DNA from: Paraburkholderia bryophila
GTDB lineage: Bacteria; Pseudomonadota; Gammaproteobacteria; Burkholderiales; Burkholderiaceae
DNA: 64,000 nt
Assembly (NCBI RefSeq): GCF_013409255.1
Contig: NZ_JACCAS010000001.1
Location: forward strand, 496,001-560,000
Reading direction: 5' to 3'
The notes under the pieces are model-generated. The model worked only from the letters and a program-made list of their open reading frames with translations. It was not told the DNA's origin and made no database searches. A program made the position numbers and the translations under genes. Below are positions 44,303 to 53,817 of the stretch, piece after piece. Position 1 is the first letter of the stretch; every line of letters begins with the position of its first letter.

Positions 44303-44953
44303 CTAGCCGACGGTCAGATTATCGACGACCGCATGGACACCCGGCGCCGACCATGCCGCTCCCCGCGCGGCCGATCGCTCCGCGTATGAACCCACGTTGC
44401 CCGTCAGCGTGACGATGCCCTCGTGCTCGGTGACCCGGATGTGATTCGCTTCGCGCTCGGCATGGCGTTGCAGGGCCTGGCCGATCTTCTTCCCGATGTC
44501 TTGCGCCGCCAGGCCGCCGCCCACCTCGATCAGATTGGAGACGCCCGTCACGCCGCGCATGTGGCGCACCGCGCGTGCGACCACCTGGCGCTGGTAAGCC
44601 CAGTCGACGTCCCCGCGCAAGGTTATCCAGCCCTTTTCGACTTGCACCTGAACCGAGCTCTCAGGCACGCCGACCGTCCATTTCAGGATCGAACGAATCG
44701 AGTTGGCGATGTCTTCGTCGGTTCTCACCGCGCCGTTCGGCAATCGAACGTTCATATCGACCACCACCGCCTTGACGCCGGCGACCCGTTGCGCGGCTTT
44801 TTCCGCTGCCAGCTTTTCCGCGTAGCTGGACGGATGCCCCGACAGCGTGACAATCCGCTCTTTCACTTCGACGCCGACGTCGGTCACCGTCACCGCGGGA
44901 TCCCACGCAAGCTCCTCTTCCACATCGTGCTGCAACTGCTGGTCCGTTTTCAT
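44303..44953 (-). CDS. Triple BON-domain protein
   Basis: A 216-residue protein made of three BON repeats (about 3-70, 77-143, 149-215), each with the pattern V-x(5)-G-x-[VI]-T-L-x-G. For example RIVTLSGHPSSYAEK, GWITLRGDVDWAYQR and GIVTLTGNVGSYAER. No signal peptide is seen, so it is probably cytoplasmic. BON proteins of this kind go with osmotic or envelope stress. Ribosome site gga upstream of the ATG. Confidence 0.9.
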   Translation of the reverse strand: MKTDQQLQHDVEEELAWDPAVTVTDVGVEVKERIVTLSGHPSSYAEKLAAEKAAQRVAGVKAVVVDMNVRLPNGAVRTDEDIANSIRSILKWTVGVPESSVQVQVEKGWITLRGDVDWAYQRQVVARAVRHMRGVTGVSNLIEVGGGLAAQDIGKKIGQALQRHAEREANHIRVTEHEGIVTLTGNVGSYAERSAARGAAWSAPGVHAVVDNLTVG

Positions 44954-45012
44954 CGCATTCTCCTAAGGTGGCATCGACGTCCTGGAATTGGGTTGGTGCC
45001 GCAGCGCGCCTG

Positions 45013-45240
45013 TCATCCCCCGCTTGCGAGACGATGGCTGCCGGCCCGGTTGTGAGCGGCGCTCTGTCTTACCTTGTCGCCGACCTGTTTGATCGCAATC
45101 AACGGAATGTAGTCGTGGATCCGCGCGCCGGCCGACAAACGGCCGATCTCGTCGTCTACCATGCGGGCCAGATCGTCTTCGTTCAGATCGGTCCCTTGTG
45201 CGATATCGAGCAGTGGCACCCATAACGTGTTGCGAGGCAT
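45013..45240 (-). CDS. Small hypothetical protein (75 aa)
   Basis: Starts MPRNTLWVPLLDIAQGTDL at 45240 with a good ribosome site (gggag). The segment DDEIGRLSAGARIHDYIPLI followed by AIKQVGDKVRQ resembles small DUF3562-type Burkholderia proteins (helix, then ARIxxYIPxL), but this is from memory. An upstream in-frame ATG (45282) is unlikely. Probably co-transcribed with the triple-BON gene 60 nt downstream. Confidence 0.6.
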   Translation of the reverse strand: MPRNTLWVPLLDIAQGTDLNEDDLARMVDDEIGRLSAGARIHDYIPLIAIKQVGDKVRQSAAHNRAGSHRLASGG

Positions 45241-45323
45241 GACGAAACTCCCGGTGAGAAAAGGCACGATGCATGAATGCACACACCCTGCGCCTAATGT
45301 GATCTCAACGCGCCTGTCGCAGC

Positions 45324-45337
45324 TTGACCTGAGTCAA
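45324..45337. promoter_or_regulatory. FNR/ANR-like box in divergent promoter
   Basis: TTGAC-ctga-GTCAA (8/10) between the minus-strand small/BON genes and the plus-strand HDAC/Pat pair. A weak -10 (TCACAT) on the minus strand sits at 45302-45297, 22 nt from the box; no good -10 is seen rightward. It may serve the left unit mainly. Confidence 0.5.
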
Positions 45338-45510
45338 GGCTCCGATGCCGTATGCGGTGCCTGATAGAGATGCCGGCCAACATGCGTTTCCGGCAGGCAT
45401 CCCAGCCGCGTTCGCAATCAGCGTCTGGCCGACCGCGTGACGATTGAAGTCGACGCGCGGCGCCCCCATACCGGGGTCCAACGGCAGCAATCTCGTCACC
45501 TCGAGCCACC

Positions 45511-46440
45511 ATGCAACCCGCCTATATTTCGCACGATGATTGCGCTAGACACGAGATGGGAGCCGGACATCCCGAATCGCCGGACCGTATCGGCGCGATT
45601 CACGATATGTTGCTGATCAAGGGCCTGCTCGACTGCATGCAGACTTACGAGGCGCCGCTGGCAACGGAAGATCAACTGGCCGAGGCGCATTCGTTGTCGT
45701 ATATCCGCTCCATCGCCGGGATGGTGCCGTTCGAAGGCTATGTGCGTGTCGACCCGGACACGAGCATGAACCCTCATACGTACCGGGCGGCGTTGCGCGC
45801 CGCCGGTGCCGCAGTACTGGCGACCGATCTGGTGCTGGCCGGCGAGGCCCAGTGCGCCTTCTGCAATATTCGGCCGCCTGGGCACCACGCGAAATACGCG
45901 GCGGCGGGCGGGTTCTGTTTTTTCAACAATGTCGCGGTCGGCATTCGCCATGCGCTAAACACGCATGGACTCACACGCGTCGCGCTGATCGATTTCGACG
46001 CCCATCACGGCGACGGCAGCGAAGACATTTTCCACGCCGATGCCCGTGTCCTGATGTGCTCGATCTTCGAGGACAAGCTGTACCCGTTCTGCGGCAACGA
46101 GCCGCGCGGTGAGAACATGGTCAACGTGCCGCTGCCGACGCGTTCGTACGGCGACGCGTTCCGGGCGGCGGTCACGCAGACATGGCTGCCGGCGCTCGAG
46201 GCGTTCAGGCCGGAGATGATTTTCATCTCGGCCGGCTTCGACGGTCATCGCGAAGACGACATGGGCAACCTCGGCCTCGTCGAAGCGGACTATGCGTGGG
46301 TCACCGGGCGGATGGTCGAGGTGGCCCGGCGCCACGCCAAGGGGCGTATCGTGTCCTGCCTCGAAGGCGGCTACGAACTGTCGTCGCTTGCACGGGCCGC
46401 CGCCGCGCACGTGCGCGCTCTCATCGACATGGATTGCTGA
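45511..46440 (+). CDS. Histone-deacetylase-like (class II HDAC/AcuC-type) hydrolase
   Basis: A 309-residue zinc amidohydrolase. Charge-relay histidines in RPPGHHAKYAAAGGFCFFNN, zinc ligands in LIDFDAHHGDGSEDIF and the later ISAGFDGHREDDMGNL. Likely removes acetyl (or other acyl) groups from protein lysines or small acetylated amines. It lies 9 nt before a Pat-like acyltransferase gene, so the two probably form a reversible acetylation switch. Confidence 0.9.
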   Translation: MQPAYISHDDCARHEMGAGHPESPDRIGAIHDMLLIKGLLDCMQTYEAPLATEDQLAEAHSLSYIRSIAGMVPFEGYVRVDPDTSMNPHTYRAALRAAGAAVLATDLVLAGEAQCAFCNIRPPGHHAKYAAAGGFCFFNNVAVGIRHALNTHGLTRVALIDFDAHHGDGSEDIFHADARVLMCSIFEDKLYPFCGNEPRGENMVNVPLPTRSYGDAFRAAVTQTWLPALEAFRPEMIFISAGFDGHREDDMGNLGLVEADYAWVTGRMVEVARRHAKGRIVSCLEGGYELSSLARAAAAHVRALIDMDC

Positions 46441-46449
46441 GCCCCGCTC

Positions 46450-49128
46450 ATGGACAAACATTACCTGACACCGCTCTTCTCCCCGTCTTCCATCGTGGTG
46501 TTCGCCGGCAAGCCCGACGACCCCGGCAGCCAAAGCCACTACGGCCGTTGCGCGAGCGTGCTGATACGGGAAAGCGGCTTCGCCGGTCCGGTCACGTTCC
46601 TCGATGTGGGCATGAGCGGCACGCTCGCCGAACTGGCTCATTCGCGCGCCGACCTGGCCGTGATTGCCCTGCCGGACGACGAATTGCCCTCGGCCCTGGA
46701 AGTCGCCGGGCGGATCCAGTGTCAGGCCGCGCTGATCATTTCGTCGGGCGTCGATCAGACGCAGGCCCGAGCGCTGCATGCCATTGCGCGCAAACACGGT
46801 ATTCATTTGCTAGGACCGAACTGTCTCGGTTACCAGCGCCCACGGCTGAAGATCAATGCCAGCGTCGCCGGCGGGCTGGCGCAGCAGGGCTCGCTCGCCC
46901 TCATCTCGCAATCGGGCGCCCTGACCTCGTCGATCCTCGACTGGGCCAACCGGAATGCGGTGGGTTTTTCGATCGTGGTGTCGCTCGGGCCGAACACGTC
47001 GGTCGACCTTGCGCAAACGCTCGATTTCCTGGCAACCGACCCGGCCACCCAAAGCATCGTCATCTACATGGAGGGCATCACCGACGCGCGCCGCTTCCTC
47101 AGCGCGCTGCGGGCCGCCGCGAACACCAAGCCGGTCGTCGTGCTCAAAGCCGGCCGCAAGGCCGCCGGCTCGCAAGCCGCGCTCACCCATTCGGGCAACA
47201 TCGTCGGCAGCGACGAGGTATTCGATAGCGCCTTGCGTCGGGCCGGCGCGGTGCGCGTGCGCTCGTTTACCCAGCTATTCTCCGCGGTCAAATGTCTCGC
47301 CTCACGCTATCGTCCGGTGGGCTCGAGACTGGCGATCGTGACCAACGGCGGTGGACCGGGCGTGCTGGCCGTCGACTGGCTGATCGAGCTGGGCCTGGGA
47401 CTCGCGCGGCTGTCACCCGAAGCCGCCGCCGCGCTGGCGCCGCACCTGCCGCCGGTCGCGACCCTCTCGAACCTGCTGGACCTGTCGGAAGAAGCGGGTC
47501 CCGACCACTACCGGGCGGCGATTGCCGCCTGTGCCGTGGATCCGGACGTCGACGGCATACTCGTGATCTATTCCCCCAAGCTGGAAATCGACCCGACTGC
47601 GGTAGCGAGGGCGCTGGTGCTCGCGAGCGTCGATATCGGCAAGCCGCTTCTGACGTGCTGGATGGGCGACGAGAAGGTCGCTGAAGCACGCGAAATCATC
47701 AATGGCGCGGGCATCGCAACGTTCCGCTCACCCGAGGCGGCGGTCGATGCGTTCGGCAACATCGCTTCGTTCTACCAGAACCAGCAACTGCTGCAGCAGA
47801 CTCCTCCGCCGCTGTCGCAACTCGCCAAACCGGACCTGGCCGGCGCGCATATCCTGATCGAAAGCGTGCTCGCCGAACGACGCAAGGTCCTCACGGAGAT
47901 GGAGTCGAAAGCGCTGTTGGCCGCGTTCCACATTCCGATCACGCAAACCATGCTGGCCCACAGCGCCAACGAGGCGATGCTGATTGCCAGTCAGCTCGGC
48001 TATCCGGTGGCACTGAAAATCGACTCGCCCGATATCCCGCATAAATCGGACGTTCAGGGCGTCGTGCTCAACGTGCTCAATGCCACCAGCGTGCGCGACA
48101 TCTACAACGACATGATGGCGACCGTGCGCCGGCTCAAGCCGGCGGCGCAGATCAACGGCGTGACCATTCAGAAAATGTCCGGCATGAAACACGGGCGCGA
48201 ACTCTATATCGGCATGGTCACCGATCAGCCGTTCGGCCCGGTTATCACATTCGGAGCGGGTGGCACCATGATCGAATTGATCGACGACCGGGCGGTCGAA
48301 TTGCCTCCGCTCAACCAGTTCCTGGCGCAGCGCCTGATCATGCGGGTACGCTCCGCGCAAACGCTGGGCGAATGGCGCGGTGCGCCGGCCGCCCGCCTGG
48401 AAGCGATCGAACAGGTCCTGCTGCGCGTCTCGGAGATGGTGTGCGCGTTGCCGCAACTGCGTGAGATGGACATCAATCCGTTGATCGTCGACGAGTCGGG
48501 CGCGCTGGCGGTGGATGCCCGCGTCGTGATCGACAACGCCCAACCCTCACTGCACCGCTACGACCATCTGGCCATCCTGCCGTACCCGTCGAACTACACG
48601 CAGGAATGGCCGATGCCGGGCGGCGGCCAATACATGTTGCGGGCCGTGCGGCCCGACGACGCGCAGATGCTGCAGACCTTCGTGCGCAAGCTCTCGGACC
48701 AGTCGCGCTATTACCGCTTTGTCTCGTCGCTGCGGGAACTGTCGATACCCATGCTGGCGCGGTACACGCTGATCGACTACGACCGCGAAATGGCGCTCGT
48801 CGCGGTCTGTCGGGAACGCACGCCGGGCGAAGACGGCGAATTCAGCGAAACCGAACGCATGATCGGCGTTTCGCGCTACATCGCCAACCCCGATCTCACC
48901 AGTTGCGAGTTCTCGCTCGTGGTGGACGACGAGTTCAACGGCCAGGGGATCGGATCGCGCCTGATGCTGTCGATCATGGACGTGGCGCGTCACAAAGGTC
49001 TGAGCGAAATCGACGGCCTCGTGCTGGTCAAGAATGCCGGCATGCTGAAACTGATGAAGACGCTCGGCTTCCAGATCCAGACCTATGCGGAAGATCCCGA
49101 CTTCAAACTCTGCAGCAAAACCCTGTAG
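46450..49128 (+). CDS. Pat-like protein acetyltransferase (acyl-CoA synthetase/GNAT)
   Basis: An 892-residue protein. CoA-binding and ligase-like domains of NDP-forming acyl-CoA synthetases (about 1-460; LLGPNCLGYQRP, LISQSGALTSSILDWA, ALTHSGNIVGSDEVF), an ATP-grasp domain (about 480-700; PVALKIDSPDIPHKSDVQGV, ITFGAGGTMIELI) and a C-terminal GNAT domain (about 730-892; NGQGIGSRLMLSIMD). This is the layout of Pat/PatZ, which acetylates and inactivates acetyl-CoA synthetase. Pairs with the adjacent HDAC-like gene to tune acetate and energy metabolism. Confidence 0.9.
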   Translation: MDKHYLTPLFSPSSIVVFAGKPDDPGSQSHYGRCASVLIRESGFAGPVTFLDVGMSGTLAELAHSRADLAVIALPDDELPSALEVAGRIQCQAALIISSGVDQTQARALHAIARKHGIHLLGPNCLGYQRPRLKINASVAGGLAQQGSLALISQSGALTSSILDWANRNAVGFSIVVSLGPNTSVDLAQTLDFLATDPATQSIVIYMEGITDARRFLSALRAAANTKPVVVLKAGRKAAGSQAALTHSGNIVGSDEVFDSALRRAGAVRVRSFTQLFSAVKCLASRYRPVGSRLAIVTNGGGPGVLAVDWLIELGLGLARLSPEAAAALAPHLPPVATLSNLLDLSEEAGPDHYRAAIAACAVDPDVDGILVIYSPKLEIDPTAVARALVLASVDIGKPLLTCWMGDEKVAEAREIINGAGIATFRSPEAAVDAFGNIASFYQNQQLLQQTPPPLSQLAKPDLAGAHILIESVLAERRKVLTEMESKALLAAFHIPITQTMLAHSANEAMLIASQLGYPVALKIDSPDIPHKSDVQGVVLNVLNATSVRDIYNDMMATVRRLKPAAQINGVTIQKMSGMKHGRELYIGMVTDQPFGPVITFGAGGTMIELIDDRAVELPPLNQFLAQRLIMRVRSAQTLGEWRGAPAARLEAIEQVLLRVSEMVCALPQLREMDINPLIVDESGALAVDARVVIDNAQPSLHRYDHLAILPYPSNYTQEWPMPGGGQYMLRAVRPDDAQMLQTFVRKLSDQSRYYRFVSSLRELSIPMLARYTLIDYDREMALVAVCRERTPGEDGEFSETERMIGVSRYIANPDLTSCEFSLVVDDEFNGQGIGSRLMLSIMDVARHKGLSEIDGLVLVKNAGMLKLMKTLGFQIQTYAEDPDFKLCSKTL

Positions 49129-49169
49129 CACGCGGCCGGCGTGAATCGTCGCGCGCCGCGTCGCGAACC

Positions 49170-50312
49170 TTATCCCCTGAAGATGTCGAACGGCTCGATC
49201 GTGAGCACCTTGCGCACGCCGATGTAGCTGGAGATGCCGGCAATCAGCACCACCATGCCGAACGCCAGCGCGAGGTTCCAGAAGGTGGTGATGGCGGCGT
49301 AGTTGGGCACGGTGGCTTTCGCGAGCGAAATCACGAGGGTGACCAGGCCGACTCCCAGGCCATAGCCCGTCAGCGCCGTGAAGGTCGCCATGAACAGGAT
49401 CATGTACACCAGTTCGTGCCGCTTTGCCCCGATGGCCTTGAGCGCGCCGAACTTGTCGAGGTTTTCCAGAATGAAGGTGTAAAACGTCTGGCCTGAAATA
49501 GACAGCCCGACAATGAAACTGATCACGGTCATCAGCAGGATATTGGTGCCGATGCCGGTCTGGTACGTGTAGTAGTCGGCAATGCGCCGGTTGAACTCGT
49601 CACGGGTCAGCGCAAGATAACCGAGCCTGGCGACCTGCTGCTTGATGCCGGCAATCGCCGCATCGTTTTTTGCCTGCACGAGGATATAGGAGATCGTGAA
49701 GCGCGTGCCGGGAATGTACTGGATCGCGCGGTTGTAGGTGGTATAGAGCGTGGGCACGCCGTTGAGGCCGTTCGCGGCGACCTCGGCGACGCCGACGATC
49801 ACGCCACGGTGGTCGTTGATTTCGAACGTGGTCCCGATTTTGGGATTTTCCAGCTTGGAGAACTCGGAATCCTTGACGACCATGAAGGCATCGTCGGCAT
49901 AGATGTCGAGGATGTTGCCCTGCTTCATGTTCGGGCGGCCGAACAGGCTGGCGTCGTCGAGCCCCACCACGTTGACGGACTGGTAGGCGCCGTCGGCGAG
50001 CTTGAGCTGGGCGCCGCCGATAAAGAGCGGCACCGCGTACGCGACGCCGTCCATGCTCAGGGTAGCGTCCAGCAGATAGTCGGGCAGCGGAAAGGCGCTC
50101 GTCGGCGTGTTGACGGCGGGGTCCATGATCCAGATCGACGCGCCGATATTGGTCACCGTCGAATAGGCGCGGTTCAGGATGCCGGCGAACATCGCGGTCA
50201 TCTGCATCATCAGGAACACCGCGAAGGTGATGCCGATCAGCAGCGCGGAGAATTTCGCCCGGTCGTTGACCAGCAGCTTGAAGCCGATGCGCATGATGCC
50301 GCTGTATTTCAT
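49170..50312 (-). CDS. ABC transporter permease (DevC/MacB-like)
   Basis: A 380-residue FtsX-type permease: helix near residues 22-46, a large periplasmic domain (about 50-255), then three C-terminal helices with the FtsX pattern GALKAIGAKRHELVYMI. Starts MKYSGIMRIGFKLL at 50312, overlapping the outer membrane factor gene by ATGA. Last gene of an ATPase-adaptor-OMF-permease operon. Substrate unknown; DevBCA relatives export glycolipids, MacB relatives peptides or macrolides. Confidence 0.88.
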   Translation of the reverse strand: MKYSGIMRIGFKLLVNDRAKFSALLIGITFAVFLMMQMTAMFAGILNRAYSTVTNIGASIWIMDPAVNTPTSAFPLPDYLLDATLSMDGVAYAVPLFIGGAQLKLADGAYQSVNVVGLDDASLFGRPNMKQGNILDIYADDAFMVVKDSEFSKLENPKIGTTFEINDHRGVIVGVAEVAANGLNGVPTLYTTYNRAIQYIPGTRFTISYILVQAKNDAAIAGIKQQVARLGYLALTRDEFNRRIADYYTYQTGIGTNILLMTVISFIVGLSISGQTFYTFILENLDKFGALKAIGAKRHELVYMILFMATFTALTGYGLGVGLVTLVISLAKATVPNYAAITTFWNLALAFGMVVLIAGISSYIGVRKVLTIEPFDIFRG

Positions 50313-51850
50313 GGCTGCGGCGCCCCGCTCGCTTCGTCCTGCCGGTTCCACCAGCCGCCGCCCAGCGCGACGAACAGCGCAACGGTATCCTGGTGACGCT
50401 GGGCGACGGCCTGGAGATAGGCAATGGTGGTCTGGTGGAGTTGCACGTCGCCTGCCAGCACGTCCAGATAGCCGATCGTCCCCGCGCGGTAATTGGCTTG
50501 CAGCAGGGCCAGCGCTGCCGCCGCGTCGCGCTGCGCTTGCGCTTGCGCGTCGAGAGCCTGTGCGTCGTACTCCAGTGCCTTGAGCGCGTCGGCGACCTGC
50601 GCGAACGCGGCCAGCACAGTCTGCCGGTAGTTCGCCGCCGACTGCCGGTACGCGTCGATCGCCGCCTTGCGTCCGTACCACAAACTGCCCCCCTGAAAGA
50701 GCGGCACTGTCACCGACGGACCGATGCTCCAGAACCTGAAGCTGTCCGTCGAAAGATTGCCGAAGCTCGTGCCTCCCGCGCCGTAAGTGCCGCTCAGGCT
50801 GATGCTCGGGAACATCGCGGCGGTGGCGACGCCGATGTTGGCGCTGGCCACGTGCCACTGCGCCTCGGCGGACAGAATGTCGGGACGCTGCCGAACCAGA
50901 TCGGAAGGCAAACTGACGGGCAGGTCTTTGGGCAACACGAGCGAACTCAAATCGATTTCCGTCAGATTCGCTTCGGAAGGAAACACGCCTTGCAGCGTCG
51001 CGAGCAGATGATCCGCTTCGCTGATTTTCTGCCTTAGGGGCGCCAGCGACGCCTGGTTGGCGGCGATCAGACTGTGCACGCTCAAGACGCTCGAATAGGC
51101 GGCCGTACCGGTGCGCACCTGGGTTTCGGTGATCTCGAGCTGCTGGTTTTCGAGGTCGATCAACTGTTCCGTCGCGCGAATCTCCGCGGCATAGGCCGCG
51201 CGCGCGATCGTGGTGTTCACCACGTTGGCCGACAAGGTCACATAGGCTGCCTTGGTCAGATAGCGCTGGTAGTCCGCCTGGGCCTGCAGTCCTTCCACGG
51301 CGCGGCGCTTGCCGCCGAACACGTCGAGCGCATAGCTGACGGTGCCGCTCGCCGTCACCAGATTGAAGATCGTGGCCGGCGCCGCCGAACCGTTCTCGAG
51401 CGGCGCCGAGCGCTCGCGGCCGCCCTGCACCTGGGCGCCGATCTGCGGATAGAAAACGCCGTAGCCGGCGCGCAGATTGTCCTGGCTCTCGCGCAAGCTG
51501 GCCTCGGCCGCCTCGAGCGTCGGATTGTGGGCAAGCGCTTGCTCGACGCTCACGTCCAGTTGCGGCGATCCGAACAGGCGCCACCAGTCGAACGGCACCG
51601 CGGTGCCCGGCGTGAAATGCTGCGACTCGCGGTTCGCGGTGACCGTCGTCGCCACCAGCGGCTCATGGGTATAGGCCTGCACGGCGGGCGCCGCGGGCCG
51701 GCTGAAATCGGGGCCTACCGCGCAGGCGCCGAGCAACGCCGCGGCCATCACGCCGGGCCAGACCGGGCGCCATGCGCAACGCTGCAAGACGCCTCGCAAG
51801 GACGCATTGCCGCTCGTCGGGTTGTCGCGTATCGGCTTGAGCGGAGACAT
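50309..51850 (-). CDS. NodT/OprM-type outer membrane efflux lipoprotein
   Basis: A 513-residue TolC-family factor. Signal with lipobox LLGAC (Cys43), then VGPDFSRPAAP typical of NodT proteins, two OEP repeats with long helices (QALAHNPTLEAAEASL and VRQRPDILSAEAQWHVASANIGVA). Start at 51850 overlaps the stop of the adaptor gene (TAATG). Provides the outer membrane duct of the tripartite pump. Confidence 0.92.
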   Translation of the reverse strand: MSPLKPIRDNPTSGNASLRGVLQRCAWRPVWPGVMAAALLGACAVGPDFSRPAAPAVQAYTHEPLVATTVTANRESQHFTPGTAVPFDWWRLFGSPQLDVSVEQALAHNPTLEAAEASLRESQDNLRAGYGVFYPQIGAQVQGGRERSAPLENGSAAPATIFNLVTASGTVSYALDVFGGKRRAVEGLQAQADYQRYLTKAAYVTLSANVVNTTIARAAYAAEIRATEQLIDLENQQLEITETQVRTGTAAYSSVLSVHSLIAANQASLAPLRQKISEADHLLATLQGVFPSEANLTEIDLSSLVLPKDLPVSLPSDLVRQRPDILSAEAQWHVASANIGVATAAMFPSISLSGTYGAGGTSFGNLSTDSFRFWSIGPSVTVPLFQGGSLWYGRKAAIDAYRQSAANYRQTVLAAFAQVADALKALEYDAQALDAQAQAQRDAAAALALLQANYRAGTIGYLDVLAGDVQLHQTTIAYLQAVAQRHQDTVALFVALGGGWWNRQDEASGAPQP

Positions 51851-52935
51851 TATTTGGGCCCGATAAAGACGTCGACCAACAGGCCCGGATAAACCATCGG
51901 GAGATCTTTTTTGCGGAAGCGGAAAATCACCGGCAACACACGGAGGTCGACTTTTTCCGCGCGCTGGTTGGAGAGCTCGATCTTGGGCGACACATAGGGC
52001 TGCACGCGCACGAACTCCAGCGGCACCTTGATGTCGGTGCCCCGCACCGAGAGTTGCGCCTGCATGTGCGTAGGTGCGGGCAGGCGCGCGACCAGAATCT
52101 CGTCGACGTAACAACGCACCGACAGATAGTCTTGCGACGCGCCCATCACGACGAGTGGATCGAACCCCTGCGTATAGGCGTCGTACACGCCCTGAGACGA
52201 CACATAACTACCCGGCGTGCCGTTGAGTGCGAGCACGACCCCATCCGCTTGCGCCGTCACCGTATATTTCTTTAGCAGCGCACCGGCGGCCCTGTACGAC
52301 TGGCTCAGCGCCTCATATTGTTTCTGGGCATTGCTGATGTCGTAACTCCATGCCCCCGCGCGCGTCAGCTCATACTGCCGCTGCGCGACTTCCAGGCTCG
52401 TCTGCGCCTGGGCGACGGCGTCCTGAGCGGTGTCCACCGCGTCCTTGCTGATCGAGCGGTTATCGAACTCGTAGGACGCGCGGCGCTTGTCGTACTGGTC
52501 GCGCGCGGCCTTGAGGTTCGCTTGCGCCTGATCGACCTGCGCCTTCGTCACCGCGAGGGTCTCCTTGCGCGGCTCGGCCTGAAGCTCCTGCAAGGCGACC
52601 CGCGCCGCCTCCGACTGCGCTCGCAGTTGCTGGGTCGTGGCGGACTGCACGGAGTCGTCGATCTCCAGTAACGGCGTGCCGGCTGCCACCTGCTGCCCCT
52701 CGTGGACCAGCACCCGCGTGATCGGACCCGCCACCTCGGGATAGATGTTGACGTTCTGCCCGCCAACCTGTTCGCTTTCGACAATGCCGTCCGCGTAGAT
52801 CGCCGTCGCATAGGGGTTGCTCACCGGCGCGAACACCGGCGGTTGCGCCTTGCGTTGCGTCCCGAAGAGAAAGGCGCCTGCCAGCGCGACCAGGATGCCG
52901 AGGATCGCGAGACCGAAAATGACCCGGGTTTTCAT
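51850..52935 (-). CDS. HlyD-family membrane fusion protein
   Basis: A 361-residue adaptor with an N-terminal membrane helix (VIFGLAILGILVALAGAFLFG), lipoyl halves (VNIYPEVAGPITRVLVHEGQ and YTVTAQADGVVLALNGTPGS) and a long helical hairpin (about 105-220). DevB-like. Links the inner membrane permease to the outer membrane factor. Overlaps both neighbours. Confidence 0.9.
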   Translation of the reverse strand: MKTRVIFGLAILGILVALAGAFLFGTQRKAQPPVFAPVSNPYATAIYADGIVESEQVGGQNVNIYPEVAGPITRVLVHEGQQVAAGTPLLEIDDSVQSATTQQLRAQSEAARVALQELQAEPRKETLAVTKAQVDQAQANLKAARDQYDKRRASYEFDNRSISKDAVDTAQDAVAQAQTSLEVAQRQYELTRAGAWSYDISNAQKQYEALSQSYRAAGALLKKYTVTAQADGVVLALNGTPGSYVSSQGVYDAYTQGFDPLVVMGASQDYLSVRCYVDEILVARLPAPTHMQAQLSVRGTDIKVPLEFVRVQPYVSPKIELSNQRAEKVDLRVLPVIFRFRKKDLPMVYPGLLVDVFIGPK

Positions 52936-53639
52936 TCCGTGCCCTTGTCCAGACCGGTGATACGTCCGTCTTCCATATGGATGATCCGGTCGGCGTATTC
53001 GTTGATCCGTGCGTCGTGCGTCACGATGACGATGCAGCGATTCTGGTTGAGGACCTTCTCCTTGACGAAGGCAATGATCATTCGCCCCGTGTCGCCGTCG
53101 AGCGAAGCGGTCGGTTCGTCCAGAATCAGAATCTGCGGCGCGCCCACGATCGCACGGGCAATCGCCACACGTTGCTGTTCGCCTCCCGAGAGCTTGACGG
53201 GCAGTATCTCGCTGCGGTTTTTCAGACCGACCACCTCGAGGCATTTCACCGCCGCCCTGATGGATTCGTTCCAGTCCTGGTGCTTCAGAATCAGCGGAAT
53301 CGCAACGTTCTCGGCGCTGGTCAGTCGCGGAAACAGATGGTAGTCCTGGAAGACAAAGCCGATGGTGTTCAGGCGGAAGTCCGCGAGGCGGTCGTCGTCC
53401 AAGGTCCAGAGGTCGTCGCCGTTGACGCTGACCGTGCCCGCGTTGGGCCGCAGAATGCCGGAGATCATGCTGAGCAACGTGGTCTTGCCGCTTCCGGACG
53501 GTCCGACGATGAATAACATCTCGCCGAAATGCGCCACGAAGTCGACACGGTTGACCGCCGTCGTTCGCGTGCTGCCGTCGCCGAACCATTTGGTCAGGCC
53601 TGCCGCTACGATTGCTTCGTGTTTCGCCTGGTCGGTCAT
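52932..53639 (-). CDS. ABC transporter ATPase (DevA/MacB/LolD-like)
   Basis: A 235-residue ATPase. Walker A GPSGSGKTTL, signature LSGGEQQRVAIARA, Walker B ILILDEPTASLD, H-loop VTHDAR. The LSGGEQQRVAIARAI and short length place it in the LolD/MacB/DevA group. First gene of the operon, with ATG at 53639 and a box 128 bp upstream. Confidence 0.93.
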   Translation of the reverse strand: MTDQAKHEAIVAAGLTKWFGDGSTRTTAVNRVDFVAHFGEMLFIVGPSGSGKTTLLSMISGILRPNAGTVSVNGDDLWTLDDDRLADFRLNTIGFVFQDYHLFPRLTSAENVAIPLILKHQDWNESIRAAVKCLEVVGLKNRSEILPVKLSGGEQQRVAIARAIVGAPQILILDEPTASLDGDTGRMIIAFVKEKVLNQNRCIVIVTHDARINEYADRIIHMEDGRITGLDKGTE

Positions 53640-53739
53640 CTCGGGAATCCGTGGTCGCCGCCCACACCAGAATCAGATTTCTGGCGCCCGCTCTTTCGAG
53701 GTGAGCGACGACATTTTTTGCGTTATTCGCGTGATAACC

Positions 53740-53780
53740 ATCGTGTCCGAAAACGAATCGACGCTATTGATTTGAGTCAA
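53740..53780 (-). promoter_or_regulatory. FNR/ANR-like box before second exporter
   Basis: TTGAT-ttga-GTCAA (53767-53780, 9/10), with weak -10 CACGAT on the minus strand at 53745-53740. The box also lies just past the 3' end of the hemerythrin gene. Confidence 0.55.
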
Positions 53781-53817
53781 TCAGGGGCATAGGACGCATT
53801 TCTATCGTCCGTGTCGG

